Source: an uncultured Bacilli bacterium (GTDB lineage: Bacteria > Bacillota_I > Bacilli_A > RF39 > UBA660). Taken from it: DNA of 10,100 nt. This document shows, in pieces, positions 1 to 6,718 of the stretch (positions are counted from its first letter, which is position 1; every line of letters begins with the position of its first letter). Position numbers and translations under genes: made by a program. Location: assembly GCA_947632685.1 (NCBI GenBank), contig CANRQD010000044.1:1-10100 (forward strand), given 5' to 3'. Under the pieces are notes generated by a model, which made no database searches, had not been told where the DNA came from, and worked only from the letters and a program-made list of their open reading frames with translations.

Positions 1-1615
1 GTACATCTACTCCTACTTCAATAACAGTAGTTGATATAAGAATTTGAATTTTTCCTTGTGCAAATTCTTGCATTATTAAATCTTTGGCACCACCAGCCAT
101 TTTACCATGAATAATATCTATTTTATAGTTTTTTCCAAAGGCTAACATCATTTGATCTTTTAATTTACAAACCGTTGCTAAATCAGAATTTTCACTTTCT
201 TCTATTAATGGTGCTATAACATAAACTTGATGACCTTCTTTTAATTCTTCTAGCATCATTTGTAATACTTCTTTTATTTCATTATTATTTTTAACATAAG
301 TAGTTATAGGTTGTCTTCCCTTTGGTCTTTCTTTAATAATTGACATATCCATATCACCATATATAGTTAATGCATATGTTCTAGGAATTGGTGTTGCACT
401 CATATATAAAATATCTGGTCTTAAACCTTTATTCTGTAAATTTGCTCTTTGATTTACCCCAAAACGATGTTGTTCATCTGTAATAACAAGACCTAAATTA
501 TTATATATAACTTCTTCTTGAATAAGTGCATGAGTACCAATTATCATATTAATTTTACCACTACTTAAATCATCATATATTCTTTGTTTATCTTTCTTTA
601 ATGTTGATCCTGTTAATAATTCAACATTTATATTTTTTCCTTTTAAAAATTCACATAAATTATTATAATGCTGTACTGCAAGTATTTCAGTAGGAGCCAT
701 TAAAGCACTTTGATAGCCACTTAAATAATTTGCAACCATTGCTATAAAAGATACTATAGTTTTTCCACTACCAACATCACCTTGCAATAATCTATTCATT
801 CTAGATTTACTTTCTAAATCTTTTACTATATCATCTATTGCTACTAATTGATCATTAGTTAATTTAAAAGGAATAGATTTTATAAATTTATTTAATTCTT
901 CTTTATCTATTACACGACTTAATCCTTGATTATTCTTTTTATTTTCTAATTTCAAATAATTAATTTTAAACATAAAGGCAAATAATTCTTCATATTTAAG
1001 TCTTATAATTACTTCTTTTAATTTTTCAGCTGTAGATGGATTATGTATTATATTTAAGGCAGTTTTTTTATTTAAAAAATTATATTTTTTAATATATTCT
1101 TCTGGTATATAGTCAGGTATATCCTTACCATATGTAAGCAAAGCCATATTAATATATGTAGAAAGATTCTTATTTGTTAATCCATTAGTACAATGATATA
1201 CTGGTTCAATTTTAACTTTATTAGTTAATGTAGACATCTTTATCTCTGATGCAGTTATAACATTCTTTTGTTTATCAAACTTTCCTATAACAGTAATACC
1301 TGTACCTACTTGTAATTGACTTTTTAAAAATGCTCTATTAAAAATAGAAACTCCAACTATTCCACTTTGAGTAACTAATCTAAAATTCATTTTATTTAGA
1401 CCAGCTTTAAATCTCATAAGAATAGGAACACTCTCTATTTTTCCATCTATTACAATATGTTCATCATTTTCAGTTTTTGTTAAATCTCCACGTTCTAAAA
1501 CATCGTAACGAAAAGGATAATGCGTAACTAAATCTTCTATTGTGTAAATTCCTATTTTATTCAAAAGACATAATGCTCTAGGTCCTACACCTTTAACATC
1601 TTTTAATAAAGCCAT
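1..1615 (-). CDS. recG: ATP-dependent DNA helicase RecG (partial, 3' end outside window)
   Basis: RecG is a superfamily 2 helicase that remodels stalled replication forks and branch-migrates Holliday junctions. The window holds 538 codons from the ATG at 1615; relatives are about 680-690 aa, so roughly the last fifth (including motif VI) lies beyond position 1. I read an N-terminal wedge/OB region starting MALLKDVKGVGPRAL, then the helicase motifs in order: Walker A GDVGSGKT (residues 279-286), APTEILA, GTHALIQ, DEQH box with HRFG (380-386), SATPIPRT, the IKERPKGRQPI segment, and motif V ISTTVIEVGVDV at the window edge. No frameshift is seen. The start is set by AGAAGGA (1626-1632), 10 nt upstream of the ATG. 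It has its own promoter just after the htpG terminator, so it is probably transcribed separately from htpG. Confidence 0.97.
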   Translation of the reverse strand, partial: MALLKDVKGVGPRALCLLNKIGIYTIEDLVTHYPFRYDVLERGDLTKTENDEHIVIDGKIESVPILMRFKAGLNKMNFRLVTQSGIVGVSIFNRAFLKSQLQVGTGITVIGKFDKQKNVITASEIKMSTLTNKVKIEPVYHCTNGLTNKNLSTYINMALLTYGKDIPDYIPEEYIKKYNFLNKKTALNIIHNPSTAEKLKEVIIRLKYEELFAFMFKINYLKLENKKNNQGLSRVIDKEELNKFIKSIPFKLTNDQLVAIDDIVKDLESKSRMNRLLQGDVGSGKTIVSFIAMVANYLSGYQSALMAPTEILAVQHYNNLCEFLKGKNINVELLTGSTLKKDKQRIYDDLSSGKINMIIGTHALIQEEVIYNNLGLVITDEQHRFGVNQRANLQNKGLRPDILYMSATPIPRTYALTIYGDMDMSIIKERPKGRQPITTYVKNNNEIKEVLQMMLEELKEGHQVYVIAPLIEESENSDLATVCKLKDQMMLAFGKNYKIDIIHGKMAGGAKDLIMQEFAQGKIQILISTTVIEVGVDV

Positions 1616-1637
1616 TACTACCACGTCCTTCTTGCAT

Positions 1638-1666
1638 ATTATACCATATAAAAAAATTTTTTTCAA
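1638..1666 (-). promoter_or_regulatory. recG sigma-A promoter with extended -10
   Basis: On the minus strand, -35 TTGAAA (1661-1666), a 17-bp spacer and -10 TATAAT (1638-1643), preceded by TGG to give an extended -10. Transcription should start near 1631, leaving a leader of about 16 nt that begins at the Shine-Dalgarno. The -35 lies in the T/A-rich tract directly after the htpG terminator hairpin. Assigned by match to the sigma-A consensus. Confidence 0.75.
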
Positions 1667-1701
1667 AGAAAAAGCAATAAAACTTTATTAACTTTATTGC
1701 T
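1664..1701 (-). terminator. Rho-independent terminator of htpG
   Basis: Perfect 9-bp inverted repeat AGCAATAAA (1673-1681) / TTTATTGCT (1693-1701) with an 11-nt loop. On the minus strand it is followed by a T-rich tract (TTTTTCTTTG). It sits 27 nt beyond the htpG stop. The stem is AT-rich apart from the GC pair near its base, as expected in this composition. Confidence 0.75.
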
Positions 1702-1727
1702 CTTATTTATATATTTATTTTATATTA

Positions 1728-3608
1728 TTAAGACATAATATCACAAATTAAATTAGTAACTTCTGTTGGATTTTCAATAGATAATCCTTCAATAAGTCTA
1801 GCTTGTGCATATAAAACTTTAGTATATTTTTCTAATTCTTCTTTATCCTCTTTATATAATTTTTCTAACTTTTTAACTATAGGATGATTTTCATTAATTT
1901 CTAATACTTTTTCAGAATTTATTTTTTCACCTGTAGGCATAGAATTAATAACTTTTTCCATTTCTATAGAAACATTACCTTTAGTAGTTAAACATACTGG
2001 ATGATTTTTAAGTTTATTAGTATATTTTACTTCTTTTACTTCTTCATTTAATGAATTTTTCATTAATTCAAACATATCTTTAGATTCTTTATTTTTATTT
2101 TCCAATTCTTCTTTTTCTTCTTCAGTATCTAAATCTACATTTTCACTACATATATTTACAAATTTCTTATCATCATAGTCCATTAACATTTGAACTGCAA
2201 ACTCATCAACATATTCTGTTAAATATAATATCTCATAGCCTTTATCTTTTATACTTTCTACTTGAGGTAATAAATCTATTTTATCTACAGTTTCTCCACA
2301 AGCATAATATATTTTATCTTGATCTTTTTTCATTCTTGAAATATATTCTTTTAAAGTTGTTAATTTTTTATCGTTAGATGAATAGAACATAATTAAATCT
2401 TTTAATAATTCTTTATTAGCACCAAAGTCATTATAAACTCCAAATTTTAATTGCATTCCAAAGTCTTTAAAGAAATTTTCATATTTTTCTCTATCATCTT
2501 TTAGCATTGTTTCTAATTCTTTTTTTATTTTTTTCTCTAGGCTTTGTGCTATTAATTTAACTTGATGATCTTGTTGTAACATTTCTCTTGAAATATTTAA
2601 AGAAATATCTTCACTATCTACTAATCCTTTTATAAATCCAAAATAATCGGGTAATAATTCTTCACATTTTTCCATTATTAGAACACCATTTGAATATAGT
2701 GCTAAACCTTTTTTATAATCTTTATTATACATATCATATGGAGCATGACTTGGTACAAATAGTAAAGATTTATAACTACACTTACCTTCTACATTGTAAG
2801 TAATAACTCTAGTTGGATCTTCATAATCATGATATGTATCCTTATAAAATGCATTGTAATCTTCATCTTTAACATCTTTTTTATTTTTCTTCCAAATAGG
2901 AACCATACTATTTAATATTTCTTCTTCATGAGTTTCTTCATATTCATTTTCTGTTCCCTCTTTTAGAATATTTCTTGTCATATTCATAACAATTGGATAT
3001 GTTATATAATTTGAATAAGTTTTAATAATTGTATCTATATGATGTTCATCTAAATAACAACTATAATTATCAGTATCTGTATCTTCTTTTAAATTTAATA
3101 CTATTTTAGTACCAAAATTATCATAGTCAGTTTTTTCTATAGTATATCCATCTGCTCCATCACTTATCCATAAATTAGCTTCTTCACTTCCATATTTTTT
3201 ACTAGTCACTGAAACTTGTTCTGCTACCATAAAGGCAGAATAAAATCCGACACCAAATTGTCCAATTACATCAATATCTTTTTTATGCTCATTCTCAGTT
3301 TTAAATAATAGTGAACCACTTTCTGCAATAGTTCCTAAATTTTTTTCAAGTTCATCTTTATCCATACCAATACCATTATCAGTAATAGTTAAAGTTCTAT
3401 TTTCTTTATCAAGCTCTACTTTAATTTTAAAATCATCTTTTTTCAATTTTACTTTTCTATCAGTTAGTGATAAATAATATAATTTATCTATCGCATCACT
3501 AGCATTAGAAATTAACTCTCTTAAAAAGATTTCCTTATTTGTATAAATTGAATTAATCATTAAATCTAATAATCTTTTAGATTCAGCTTTAAATTGCTTT
3601 TTCTTCAT
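1728..3608 (-). CDS. htpG: Molecular chaperone HtpG (bacterial Hsp90)
   Basis: A 626-aa cytoplasmic ATP-driven homodimeric chaperone, the usual length for bacterial HtpG. The N-terminal GHKL ATPase fold is intact: FLRELISNASDAIDKL with E31, N35 and D38, DNGIGM (77-82), GTIAESGS (92-99) and the lid glycines GQFGVGF (116-122). The middle domain carries LNISREMLQQ, whose Arg contacts the ATP gamma-phosphate in the family. The C-terminal dimerisation part has HPVCLTT and the late NENHPIVKKL stretch. The ATG at 3608 follows GGAGGGA (3615-3621) with 6 nt between. The gene stands alone, with a terminator downstream and a CIRCE-controlled promoter upstream. Stop is TAA. Nothing is missing or truncated. 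Confidence 0.99.
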   Translation of the reverse strand: MKKKQFKAESKRLLDLMINSIYTNKEIFLRELISNASDAIDKLYYLSLTDRKVKLKKDDFKIKVELDKENRTLTITDNGIGMDKDELEKNLGTIAESGSLLFKTENEHKKDIDVIGQFGVGFYSAFMVAEQVSVTSKKYGSEEANLWISDGADGYTIEKTDYDNFGTKIVLNLKEDTDTDNYSCYLDEHHIDTIIKTYSNYITYPIVMNMTRNILKEGTENEYEETHEEEILNSMVPIWKKNKKDVKDEDYNAFYKDTYHDYEDPTRVITYNVEGKCSYKSLLFVPSHAPYDMYNKDYKKGLALYSNGVLIMEKCEELLPDYFGFIKGLVDSEDISLNISREMLQQDHQVKLIAQSLEKKIKKELETMLKDDREKYENFFKDFGMQLKFGVYNDFGANKELLKDLIMFYSSNDKKLTTLKEYISRMKKDQDKIYYACGETVDKIDLLPQVESIKDKGYEILYLTEYVDEFAVQMLMDYDDKKFVNICSENVDLDTEEEKEELENKNKESKDMFELMKNSLNEEVKEVKYTNKLKNHPVCLTTKGNVSIEMEKVINSMPTGEKINSEKVLEINENHPIVKKLEKLYKEDKEELEKYTKVLYAQARLIEGLSIENPTEVTNLICDIMS

Positions 3609-3628
3609 TTAATATCCCTCCAATAAGA

Positions 3629-3657
3629 ATAGTAACACTACTTTTAGCACTTGTCAA
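3629..3657 (-). promoter_or_regulatory. htpG sigma-A promoter
   Basis: Minus strand: -35 TTGACA (3652-3657, perfect), 17-bp spacer, -10 TACTAT (3629-3634). The predicted start near 3622 gives a leader of about 14 nt that begins at the Shine-Dalgarno. The -35 hexamer lies inside the CIRCE element, so HrcA binding would block RNA polymerase directly. Confidence 0.85.
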
Positions 3658-3673
3658 GGATAAGTGCTAAAAG
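3641..3673. promoter_or_regulatory. CIRCE operator (HrcA-binding inverted repeat)
   Basis: A perfect inverted repeat with 12-bp arms, CTTTTAGCACTT (3641-3652) and AAGTGCTAAAAG (3662-3673), separated by exactly 9 bp. The CIRCE consensus is TTAGCACTC-N9-GAGTGCTAA. Here the last base of the left arm and the first of the right arm are both changed (TTAGCACTT-N9-AAGTGCTAA), so the symmetry is kept. It overlaps the -35 box of htpG. In Firmicutes, HrcA represses through this element and is released on heat shock or GroEL titration. Confidence 0.93.
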
Positions 3674-3955
3674 TTTTAAAGAAGTCTACCTATCCATATT
3701 ATAATAGTAAAAATATACATAAAACCGTTATTTTGTTTAAAAATATATAATACCAAGCTAATTCCATGATTAATATTATAATTATTTTTTATTGATACAT
3801 ACTTATTCTTATATCATATAATATATTGATAGCTACTCCCAAATCGATATCTTTTATAAGTATATAAATTAACAATTTTTATAATATATATCTTTTTATA
3901 TAAAAACATTATCATAAGAATAATTACTTTATTAATATAATAGATTATTTTTAAT
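3674..3955. other. AT-rich intergenic gap without recognisable gene
   Basis: Between the CIRCE element of htpG and the promoter region of the plus-strand gene there is very AT-rich DNA with frequent stops in most frames. The one long open frame (minus strand, about 3814-4122) has no credible ribosome site and runs through the promoter and signal-peptide codons of the opposite gene. A weak AT-only inverted repeat (3876-3883 / 3899-3906) has no GC pairs and is not convincing. I see nothing else here. Confidence 0.6.
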
Positions 3956-3960
3956 TTGAC

Positions 3961-3976
3961 AATAACATATGTTATT
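3961..3976. promoter_or_regulatory. Perfect 16-bp palindrome, candidate operator
   Basis: AATAACAT/ATGTTATT is a perfect 16-bp palindrome, starting on the last base of a TTGACA hexamer (3956-3961) and ending 12 bp before the -35 box of the gene at 4040. Its core AAC-N4-GTT matches the inner part of the Gram-positive LexA box (10 of 14 positions of CGAACRNRYGTTYG by eye). Its place upstream of the promoter fits a regulator site, but the protein is unknown. Confidence 0.45.
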
Positions 3977-3988
3977 TCTAGGAATAGC

Positions 3989-4017
3989 TTGATTATATAC
4001 CTAAAATTTGTTATATT
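3989..4017 (+). promoter_or_regulatory. Promoter of the plus-strand coiled-coil protein gene
   Basis: -35 TTGATT (3989-3994), 17-bp spacer, -10 TATATT (4012-4017). Predicted start near 4024 gives a leader of about 16 nt. The Shine-Dalgarno AAGGAGGG (4027-4034) is 5 nt before the ATG at 4040. An upstream TTGACA at 3956-3961 is a better -35 match but has no acceptable -10 at 16-18 bp. Confidence 0.65.
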
Positions 4018-4039
4018 ATAAGCATTAAGGAGGGAGATT

Positions 4040-4951
4040 ATGAAGAAAAAAATAACAAAAACTATTATAGGGCTTTTAGCTCCAAGTATAGTAATAGTAG
4101 GTACGTGTATTGTAACAGCCAAAAATATTAAATCAGATAGTGAATTAAGTTATGCTGAGAAAGAGGTTCTTAAAGATCCTGCTGTAATTAATGCAGAGAA
4201 GGATGTTAAAAAAGCAAAAGAAGATGTTAAAGAAGCTGTAAAAGAAATCGAAAAAGCTGAAGAAATAAAAAAAGTTGCTGAAAAAAAAGTTAAATCAGTA
4301 AATAAAACAGTTGCAAAAGCTGAACAAGCTAAAAAAGAAGCTGAGAAAGAATTAGCAAATGCTACTACTCCTGAAGCTAAAAAGAAAGCGAAAGAAAAAT
4401 TACAAGCTGCTAATAAGCAATTAACTCAAGCAAAAGAAGAAAAGAAAGAAGCTGAAAAGAAAGTAAGCGAAGCAACTAAGACTGTTAAGAAAGCAGAAGA
4501 AACTAAGAAAGAAGCTGAAGCTAAAGTTGAACAAAAAGTTGAAAAAGTTGAAGAAGTTAAAAAAGAAGTAGCAAAAGAAAATAAAGCTGAACAAAATACT
4601 AAAAAAGAATCATCTAGACAATTTACAGATGAACAATTAAAATATATGTTAGAGCAAGCTAAAAAAGGTGAAGAACGTCAAAGACAAGAATACGAAGCTG
4701 CTGTTCAAGCCCAAAAAGATGCAGCTGCAGCTAAAAAGGCAGAAAGAGAAGCTCAAGAACAAGCTGCTAGAGAACAAGCAGAAAGAGAGGCTCAAGAAAG
4801 AGCTGCTAGAGAATCTACAGAAAGCTTAAAAAATAAAGAAGGTGCTACACAAGACACAGTATTTGGTGATAGAGAATTTACATTTGCTCAAAAAAACGTA
4901 GATACAGCATTTGATCCTAATACAAGAGATAATCCACAAGAAATTAAATGA
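4040..4951 (+). CDS. Exported Lys/Glu/Ala-rich coiled-coil protein, ended by in-frame TGA
   Basis: No known family is recognised. The 303-aa product starts with an export signal or membrane anchor: MKKK, then a hydrophobic stretch at residues 9-26 (IIGLLAPSIVIVGTCIVTA). GTC is not a good lipobox. Residues 38-190 are almost entirely K, E, A and V in heptad-like order, a long charged helix or coiled coil. Residues 205-262 are Q/E/R/A-rich and contain a 13-residue tandem repeat (AEREAQEQAAREQ / AEREAQERAARES). The composition then changes around residue 270 (TVFGDREFTFAQ) to a globular, N/D-rich segment that is cut by TGA at codon 304. The frame continues beyond it, so the intact protein was probably 388 aa. 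A cell-surface stalk carrying a C-terminal head is a reasonable inference. It is the only plus-strand gene, with its own promoter and terminator. Confidence 0.8.
   Translation: MKKKITKTIIGLLAPSIVIVGTCIVTAKNIKSDSELSYAEKEVLKDPAVINAEKDVKKAKEDVKEAVKEIEKAEEIKKVAEKKVKSVNKTVAKAEQAKKEAEKELANATTPEAKKKAKEKLQAANKQLTQAKEEKKEAEKKVSEATKTVKKAEETKKEAEAKVEQKVEKVEEVKKEVAKENKAEQNTKKESSRQFTDEQLKYMLEQAKKGEERQRQEYEAAVQAQKDAAAAKKAEREAQEQAAREQAEREAQERAARESTESLKNKEGATQDTVFGDREFTFAQKNVDTAFDPNTRDNPQEIK
4739..4816 (+). repeat. Tandem 39-bp repeat inside the coiled-coil gene (two copies)
   Basis: Copies at 4739-4777 and 4778-4816 encode AEREAQEQAAREQ and AEREAQERAARES. Over the first 36 bases they differ at only three positions, and the last codon differs fully. 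This suggests a fairly recent in-frame duplication lengthening the helical stalk by 13 residues. Confidence 0.8.
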
Positions 4952-5206
4952 ACTGGTAATAATTGTGGTGTGGGACAACAAGGATATATATGGTTTGCAA
5001 GATTTAAAAGTAATTTCAATATATTTAGAGCACCTGGTTCTAATAACTATGTAAATAACACTCTTATCGGAAAACGTGGTGATGTAACTTCTTGGATACA
5101 ATATGCACCAAATGAAATAGAGGGTCATCATTTTACTGGATGGAGTATTTCAACTGAATATTTAGAAGGAATGACTATTAACGTTTATACAGCAAATTAT
5201 AATTAA
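4952..5206 (+). pseudogene. In-frame continuation of the coiled-coil protein past the TGA (C-terminal domain)
   Basis: The frame of the upstream gene stays open for 84 codons after the TGA at 4949-4951 and ends at TAA (5204-5206), 15 bp before a terminator. The tail looks like a folded, exported domain rich in aromatics, Gly and Asn: NNCGVGQQGYIWFARF, then APGSNNY, DVTSWIQY, HHFTGWSIS and a final INVYTANYN. It has three TGG tryptophans and one Cys. The first in-frame alternative start is GTG at 4970, with no Shine-Dalgarno, so independent translation is unlikely. TGG to TGA is a single transition, and Trp would fit the context (EIK-W-TGNN). Explanations: recent nonsense mutation, programmed readthrough, or sequence error. 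No known domain is recognised. Confidence 0.7.
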
Positions 5207-5221
5207 AAAACTCAATAAAAG

Positions 5222-5249
5222 ACTGCTGAAAAATTATCGGCAGTTTTTT
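5222..5249 (+). terminator. Rho-independent terminator, probably bidirectional
   Basis: Stem ACTGCTGA (5222-5229) / TCGGCAGT (5237-5244), 8 bp with one G-U pair and a 7-nt loop, followed by six T on the plus strand and preceded by AAAA. It ends the plus-strand gene. In reverse it gives CTTTTATT after the stem, so it may also stop the convergent pflX operon, whose stop is 15 bp away. Confidence 0.88.
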
Positions 5250-5263
5250 ATTTATATAATAAA

Positions 5264-6148
5264 TTAAACATTAGTTAAATCAAATTCCGGAATAAAACTT
5301 TCTAAAGCTGTATCTCCTTCTTGGATAAAAGCATTTTTAACTCCAATACTACATGCATAATCAATTACTTCATTGTACTCTTCTTCAGTTAATTTTCTAT
5401 TCAATTCATTATATTTATATTTACTTATTGGTGTATATTGATTCATTATACTTAAATATATATTATCACCATATTTATTATATAAATATTTTATTATCTT
5501 TTTAGAATCAATTATATTATCAGGTAATATTAATATCCTAACTACTACACCTTTTTTTAATAAATTATTTTCTATAATAGGCTTTCCTACTTGTTTATAC
5601 ATTTCTTCAATTGCTTTAGTAGCATTTTCAAAATAATTACTACATTTAGAATATTTTTTTGCTAATAAATCACTATAATATTTTAAATCTGCTAGATAAA
5701 TATCTACTAATCCATCCATCATTTGTAAAGCAGTAATACTATCATAACTACTAGTATTATAAACTATTGGAATCTTTAATCCCTCTTTTTTAGCTTTTAT
5801 AAGACCTTTTCTGATTAAAGGTACATAATGAGTTGGTGTTACTAAATTAATATTATGAGCACCCTTTTGTTGCTGCTCTAAGCATATTTTGCTAAACCTT
5901 TTTATAGTTATCTCTTTACCATAACCATCTGATATTTTTTTATTTTGACAGAATATACATTTTAAGCTGCAATGTGAAAAAAAGATAGTTCCACTACCCC
6001 TTGTACCAGAAATAAAAGGTTCTTCCCATTGATGAAGAGATACTAGGCTAACTTTAATTTTATTTGAAGCATTACAATAACCTTTTTCCTTATATCGATC
6101 AACTAGACAATTTCTACAACATAAATTACATTTTCTTAATATATTCAT
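5264..6148 (-). CDS. pflX: PflX-type radical SAM protein (COG1313)
   Basis: A 294-aa radical SAM enzyme resembling the PflX group of pyruvate-formate-lyase-activase homologues; its substrate is not established. The N-terminus carries a Cys cluster typical of this group, C7, C10, C11, C14 and C25 (CNLCCRNC...GYC). The radical SAM cluster motif CX3CX2C follows at C60, C64 and C67 (SHCSLKCIFCQN), with FISGTRGSGTIFF before it and VTPTHYVPLI as a further hallmark. I chose the ATG at 6148, preceded by GGGTGAT with canonical register, rather than an in-frame TTG at 6160 lying on that ribosome site. It is the last gene of the ArsP_2 permease-phosphatase operon, 25 nt after the upstream stop. No formate lyase or other obvious target is in the window. 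Stop is TAA. Confidence 0.88.
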   Translation of the reverse strand: MNILRKCNLCCRNCLVDRYKEKGYCNASNKIKVSLVSLHQWEEPFISGTRGSGTIFFSHCSLKCIFCQNKKISDGYGKEITIKRFSKICLEQQQKGAHNINLVTPTHYVPLIRKGLIKAKKEGLKIPIVYNTSSYDSITALQMMDGLVDIYLADLKYYSDLLAKKYSKCSNYFENATKAIEEMYKQVGKPIIENNLLKKGVVVRILILPDNIIDSKKIIKYLYNKYGDNIYLSIMNQYTPISKYKYNELNRKLTEEEYNEVIDYACSIGVKNAFIQEGDTALESFIPEFDLTNV

Positions 6149-6173
6149 AGTATCACCCAAATATAATAAAATT

Positions 6174-6707
6174 CTATATCTCTATAGAATCAATTATTTT
6201 ATTATCAATAGAATAAATAGTAAAACATCTATTTTCATATATTAAATATGTTGGAGGATTATCTCCTCTTGGAAGAGCAATAGATCCAGTATTAATATAT
6301 ATCATATCACTCTCTTTTTTAATATATGGAATATGTTCATGACCATATACCATAATGCCATCTGTAAATACTGAATTATTATATACATTATATCTATTAC
6401 CATGTGTTATATAAATACAAATATTATCAACATTTAACATAGAAATATCATCTAATATAGGGAAAGGACTTTTTTCTATATCTACTTCTGAATCACAATT
6501 ACCTCTCATACATATTAATTTATCCTTGTGTTTAGTTAAAATATCTCTAACTTTAAAATTATCATTACTACTAACTACATTAAAACCTTGATAATATAAA
6601 TCACCTAATACAACTAATTTATCTATATTATCATTTTCTATAATTTTATCAATTTTTTCTAAATTATCTACTATTCCATGTATATCAGATATAAATAATA
6701 TTTTCAT
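6174..6707 (-). CDS. yfcE: YfcE/MJ0936-type metallophosphoesterase
   Basis: A 177-aa cytosolic calcineurin-like phosphodiesterase; E. coli YfcE is of similar length and hydrolyses small phosphodiesters in vitro, while the physiological substrate is unknown. The dinuclear metal site is complete: SDIHG (D8, H10), LGD (D36), RGNCD (N70), THGN (H102) and YGHEH (H123, H125), followed by NTGSIALPR. The ATG at 6707 follows AGGAGGA (6711-6717). That ribosome site overlaps the TAG stop of the upstream permease (6716-6718), so the two genes are very likely translationally coupled. Stop is TAG. Confidence 0.92.
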   Translation of the reverse strand: MKILFISDIHGIVDNLEKIDKIIENDNIDKLVVLGDLYYQGFNVVSSNDNFKVRDILTKHKDKLICMRGNCDSEVDIEKSPFPILDDISMLNVDNICIYITHGNRYNVYNNSVFTDGIMVYGHEHIPYIKKESDMIYINTGSIALPRGDNPPTYLIYENRCFTIYSIDNKIIDSIEI

Positions 6708-6710
6708 AAT

Positions 6711-6718
6711 TCCTCCTA
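6711..6718 (-). promoter_or_regulatory. Stop codon fused with ribosome binding site (permease/phosphatase junction)
   Basis: The permease TAG stop (6716-6718) runs into AGGAGGA, which serves the phosphatase ATG at 6707. Terminating ribosomes are placed exactly on the next initiation site, which supports operon structure and coupled expression. Confidence 0.8.

Noticed and set aside
3876..3906. Inverted repeat TTTTTATA / TATAAAAA in the intergenic gap
   Set aside because: Composed only of A/T in very AT-rich DNA; expected by chance.
4040..4111. Lipoprotein signal with Cys at residue 23 (VGTC)
   Set aside because: Threonine before Cys is poor for a lipobox, so a plain signal peptide or anchor is preferred.
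3814..4122. Minus-strand open frame of 102 codons, hydrophobic
   Set aside because: It is antisense to the promoter, ribosome site and signal peptide of the gene at 4040, has no credible start signal, and its hydrophobicity only mirrors AT-rich DNA.
4826..5131. Minus-strand open frame of 101 codons
   Set aside because: Lies opposite the 3' part of the coiled-coil gene and its tail, with no ribosome site and no recognisable protein character.
4970..5206. Independent 78-aa gene starting at GTG 4970
   Set aside because: No Shine-Dalgarno or promoter before the GTG, and it shares the frame of the gene interrupted 19 bases upstream; it is the tail of that gene.
6146..6160. TTG start at 6160 for pflX
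   Set aside because: It precedes GGGTGAT, which is the ribosome site for the ATG at 6148; the alignment-like Cys cluster starts right after that ATG.
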